Below are positions 5,212 to 6,409 of a DNA stretch of 6,409 nucleotides, piece by piece. Both the position numbers and the translations under genes were made by a program. Where the stretch lies: positions 1 to 6,409 of the forward strand of contig JAQVVW010000091.1 in NCBI GenBank assembly GCA_028698765.1, written 5' to 3'. The notes under the pieces are model-generated. The model was not told the DNA's origin. It worked only from the letters and a program-made list of their open reading frames with translations, and made no database searches. The stretch's first letter is position 1. The number at the start of each line of letters is the position of its first letter. The stretch is from Methanoculleus sp. GTDB taxonomy: Archaea; Halobacteriota; Methanomicrobia; Methanomicrobiales; Methanoculleaceae.

Positions 5212-6042
5212 TTAAGGAAGCGCGATATCCACGCCGTAGGTGCGCGACGGTGTCTCCACATGGATGCGCCAGGCGTCCTCTTCGGTGATGAGCCCTTCTT
5301 CCAGGTACCGGCGCGTGAACCGCGGCACCGACTTCGGCCCGATGACCGCGCCGGGCCGGGAGTTCTCGTCCATGTAGTCGCTCTCCATCGTGAACAGGCG
5401 GCCCGACCGGGCAAGCGCGGGGATCTCCTCGTGCCGCGCGATGAATGAGGGCGTGAGGGGTGTGTCGGGCGTCGCGAAGTGCTTCACGACCCGCTCGACC
5501 GGGATGCCCGCCCGCCGTGCCATATCGACGACGTCGGTACAGGGACCGCTCTCGGCGTGGAGCTGGACGGCGCAGCCGCAGTCGGCCCCGAGTTCGAGCG
5601 CGTGGTAGAGGACGGCGTTCGAGGCCGCGAACACCTCCGGCGCGACCTCGTAGTGGGGACGGCCGCTCTTGAGGGCGACGGCCCTGCCTTCTTTGACGTA
5701 GCAGGCGGCGAGGTCGAGCCCGGCCGTCATCACGCCGGCGGCCTCGTCCAGGGTCATCCGTGCGGTAAGACGGTTCATCTCCGCCGGGTGGACGCCGAGG
5801 ACCGGGTAGACGACGAGCCCGGTCTCCCGGACCATCTCCGCCACATGGAGTGTTCTATCAAAGACCTCCCGGTAGTCCTCGCCCGACGACGGTTCGACCC
5901 CAAGCGACCAGGAGGGTTTCGCGACCAGGAAGATGTGGGTTCCTCCGCTACGGTAAAAGTCCTTTGCCGCCTCGATCCCCCGGCCGTTGTTCGGGTCGAT
6001 GTGGATATGGTCGTCAGTGATCGGTATCGCGGGGAGCTTCAT
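5212..6042 (-). CDS. TatD-related metal-dependent hydrolase (archaeal COG1831 type)
   Basis: This 276-residue protein has the metal-site pattern of the TatD branch of the amidohydrolase superfamily, in the archaeal COG1831 subgroup. Its substrate is unknown; TatD relatives include DNases, but that activity should not be assumed here. Metal-site candidates run in the expected order: DDHIHI with His12 and His14, GVHPAE with His85, GRPHYEV at 127-133, QLHAESG with His162, VVKHFATP with His188, and MESDYMDENSRP with Asp222. The position before GRPHY, where I recall the family having Gly-Glu-x, is occupied by Leu-Lys-Ser (Lys125). The C-terminal VETPSRTYGVD resembles the Asn-x-x-Arg end motif of TatD proteins. 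There is no signal peptide. The gene overlaps the mptD-type gene by 29 bp and has a weak GGAGAT eleven bases before its ATG. Confidence 0.85.
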   Translation of the reverse strand: MKLPAIPITDDHIHIDPNNGRGIEAAKDFYRSGGTHIFLVAKPSWSLGVEPSSGEDYREVFDRTLHVAEMVRETGLVVYPVLGVHPAEMNRLTARMTLDEAAGVMTAGLDLAACYVKEGRAVALKSGRPHYEVAPEVFAASNAVLYHALELGADCGCAVQLHAESGPCTDVVDMARRAGIPVERVVKHFATPDTPLTPSFIARHEEIPALARSGRLFTMESDYMDENSRPGAVIGPKSVPRFTRRYLEEGLITEEDAWRIHVETPSRTYGVDIALP

Positions 6043-6367
6043 GGAACTCGACGATCTCCATCATGGGGTAGTCGTCCTCGAGGCGCAGCCGGGCGCGGCA
6101 GACGGCCGTCCCGACCTCGGTCGTGATCTCGGCGTCGAACATCTTCCCGGCAAGTTCCGAGTAGCCGAACCGGTTCGAGACCATCATGTCGCGGTTCAGC
6201 CGGACAGTGATCTCCGTCACGTAGGGCTGGAGGCCGACGGCCTGCTCGATGGCGGTCTCAACGGCGCCGGCGGTCTCGCGCGCGATGGGGGTCCCGACGA
6301 ACTGGTGGTAGAGGGCGCCGAGTTTGATCCCGGCCTCAAACGCCGCTCTCTCGCGGTCGGTGATCAT
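6014..6367 (-). CDS. mptD: Archaeal 7,8-dihydroneopterin aldolase (MptD type)
   Basis: This 117-residue protein matches the archaeal MptD family (DUF372/COG2098). MptD cleaves 7,8-dihydroneopterin to 6-hydroxymethyl-7,8-dihydropterin and glycolaldehyde during tetrahydromethanopterin synthesis. It is unrelated in sequence to bacterial FolB. The signature is FEAGIKLGALYHQFVGTPI at residues 10-28. Glu11 and His21 are spaced ten apart, like the catalytic Glu25 and His35 that I recall for the Methanocaldococcus jannaschii enzyme. Further family-like segments are ITVRLNRDMMVSNRFGYSELAGKMFDAEI (about 53-81) and a C-terminal EDDYPMMEIVEF. The ATG at 6367 is the first in frame. The 42 bases upstream show no Shine-Dalgarno and no convincing TATA box; a leaderless transcript is possible but the window ends too soon to judge. 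No other pterin gene is present, and no functional tie to the overlapping hydrolase is evident. Confidence 0.9.
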   Translation of the reverse strand: MITDRERAAFEAGIKLGALYHQFVGTPIARETAGAVETAIEQAVGLQPYVTEITVRLNRDMMVSNRFGYSELAGKMFDAEITTEVGTAVCRARLRLEDDYPMMEIVEFHEAPRDTDH

Positions 6368-6409
6368 GGTTAGTAGGTTTGGGGGTATGGGAGTAAGAAG
6401 GTGCGCCCC

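Noticed and set aside
788..5522. Frequent GATATC hexamers across the window
   Set aside because: Most fall in coding frames as Asp-Ile codon pairs or nearby codons in GC-rich genes. Their spacing is irregular and they do not look like a repeat system.
6368..6409. Possible promoter upstream of the mptD-type gene
   Set aside because: The minus strand has a pyrimidine-rich stretch with TTCTTACT about 25-33 bases before the ATG. This is a poor match to an archaeal TATA box, and the window ends too close to judge.
1..6409. A hidden defence system, CRISPR array, mobile element or RNA gene
   Set aside because: Nearly every base is covered by minus-strand genes of known housekeeping or conserved archaeal families. 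No direct repeats, transposase, tRNA-like folds or attachment sites were seen.

Overview
The window is a compact stretch of a GC-rich euryarchaeal genome. Several protein families point to Archaea: an archaeal-type CoA pathway (pantoate kinase, phosphopantothenate synthetase and CoaBC), an NMD3 homologue, a Trm5/TYW2-family tRNA enzyme, DUF424 and a replication factor C small-subunit-type ATPase. An MptD-type dihydroneopterin aldolase points to methanopterin synthesis, so a methanogen is likely. GC-rich codon use together with these sequences suggests Methanomicrobiales, perhaps close to Methanoculleus. That placement is a judgement from recalled family sequences, not from a search.

All nine genes lie on the minus strand, so transcription runs from high to low coordinates. 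In that order they are: mptD-type aldolase (6367-6014), a TatD-related metal-dependent hydrolase (6042-5212), a DUF424 protein (5167-4874), an NMD3 homologue (4870-3827), a Taw2-type wybutosine enzyme (3818-2949), coaBC (2952-1822), pantoate kinase (1840-998), phosphopantothenate synthetase (1001-270) and the first 94 residues of an RFC-small-subunit-like ATPase (283 to the left edge). The only internal gap longer than a few bases is the 44-bp space at 5168-5211, which holds a perfect 7-bp inverted repeat and a short T-run. All other junctions overlap or are separated by 3 to 8 bp. DUF424 through the RFC-like gene therefore look like one translationally coupled operon of seven genes, with mptD and the hydrolase as an upstream pair.

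The core is the archaeal route from pantoate to 4'-phosphopantetheine. Pantoate kinase makes 4-phosphopantoate. Phosphopantothenate synthetase joins it to beta-alanine. CoaBC then adds cysteine and decarboxylates the product. The three genes are adjacent and overlapping, although their order in the operon is not the order of the reactions. Upstream of them are genes for ribosome assembly (NMD3) and tRNA anticodon-loop modification (Taw2). Downstream is a clamp-loader-type ATPase.

I see no mobile element, CRISPR array, RNA gene or defence system. The window looks like ordinary housekeeping DNA. The points worth a second look are a lysine where the TatD-related family normally has a metal-binding glutamate, a divergent RFC-like ATPase, atypical residues in CoaBC, and the inverted repeat ahead of the DUF424 gene.
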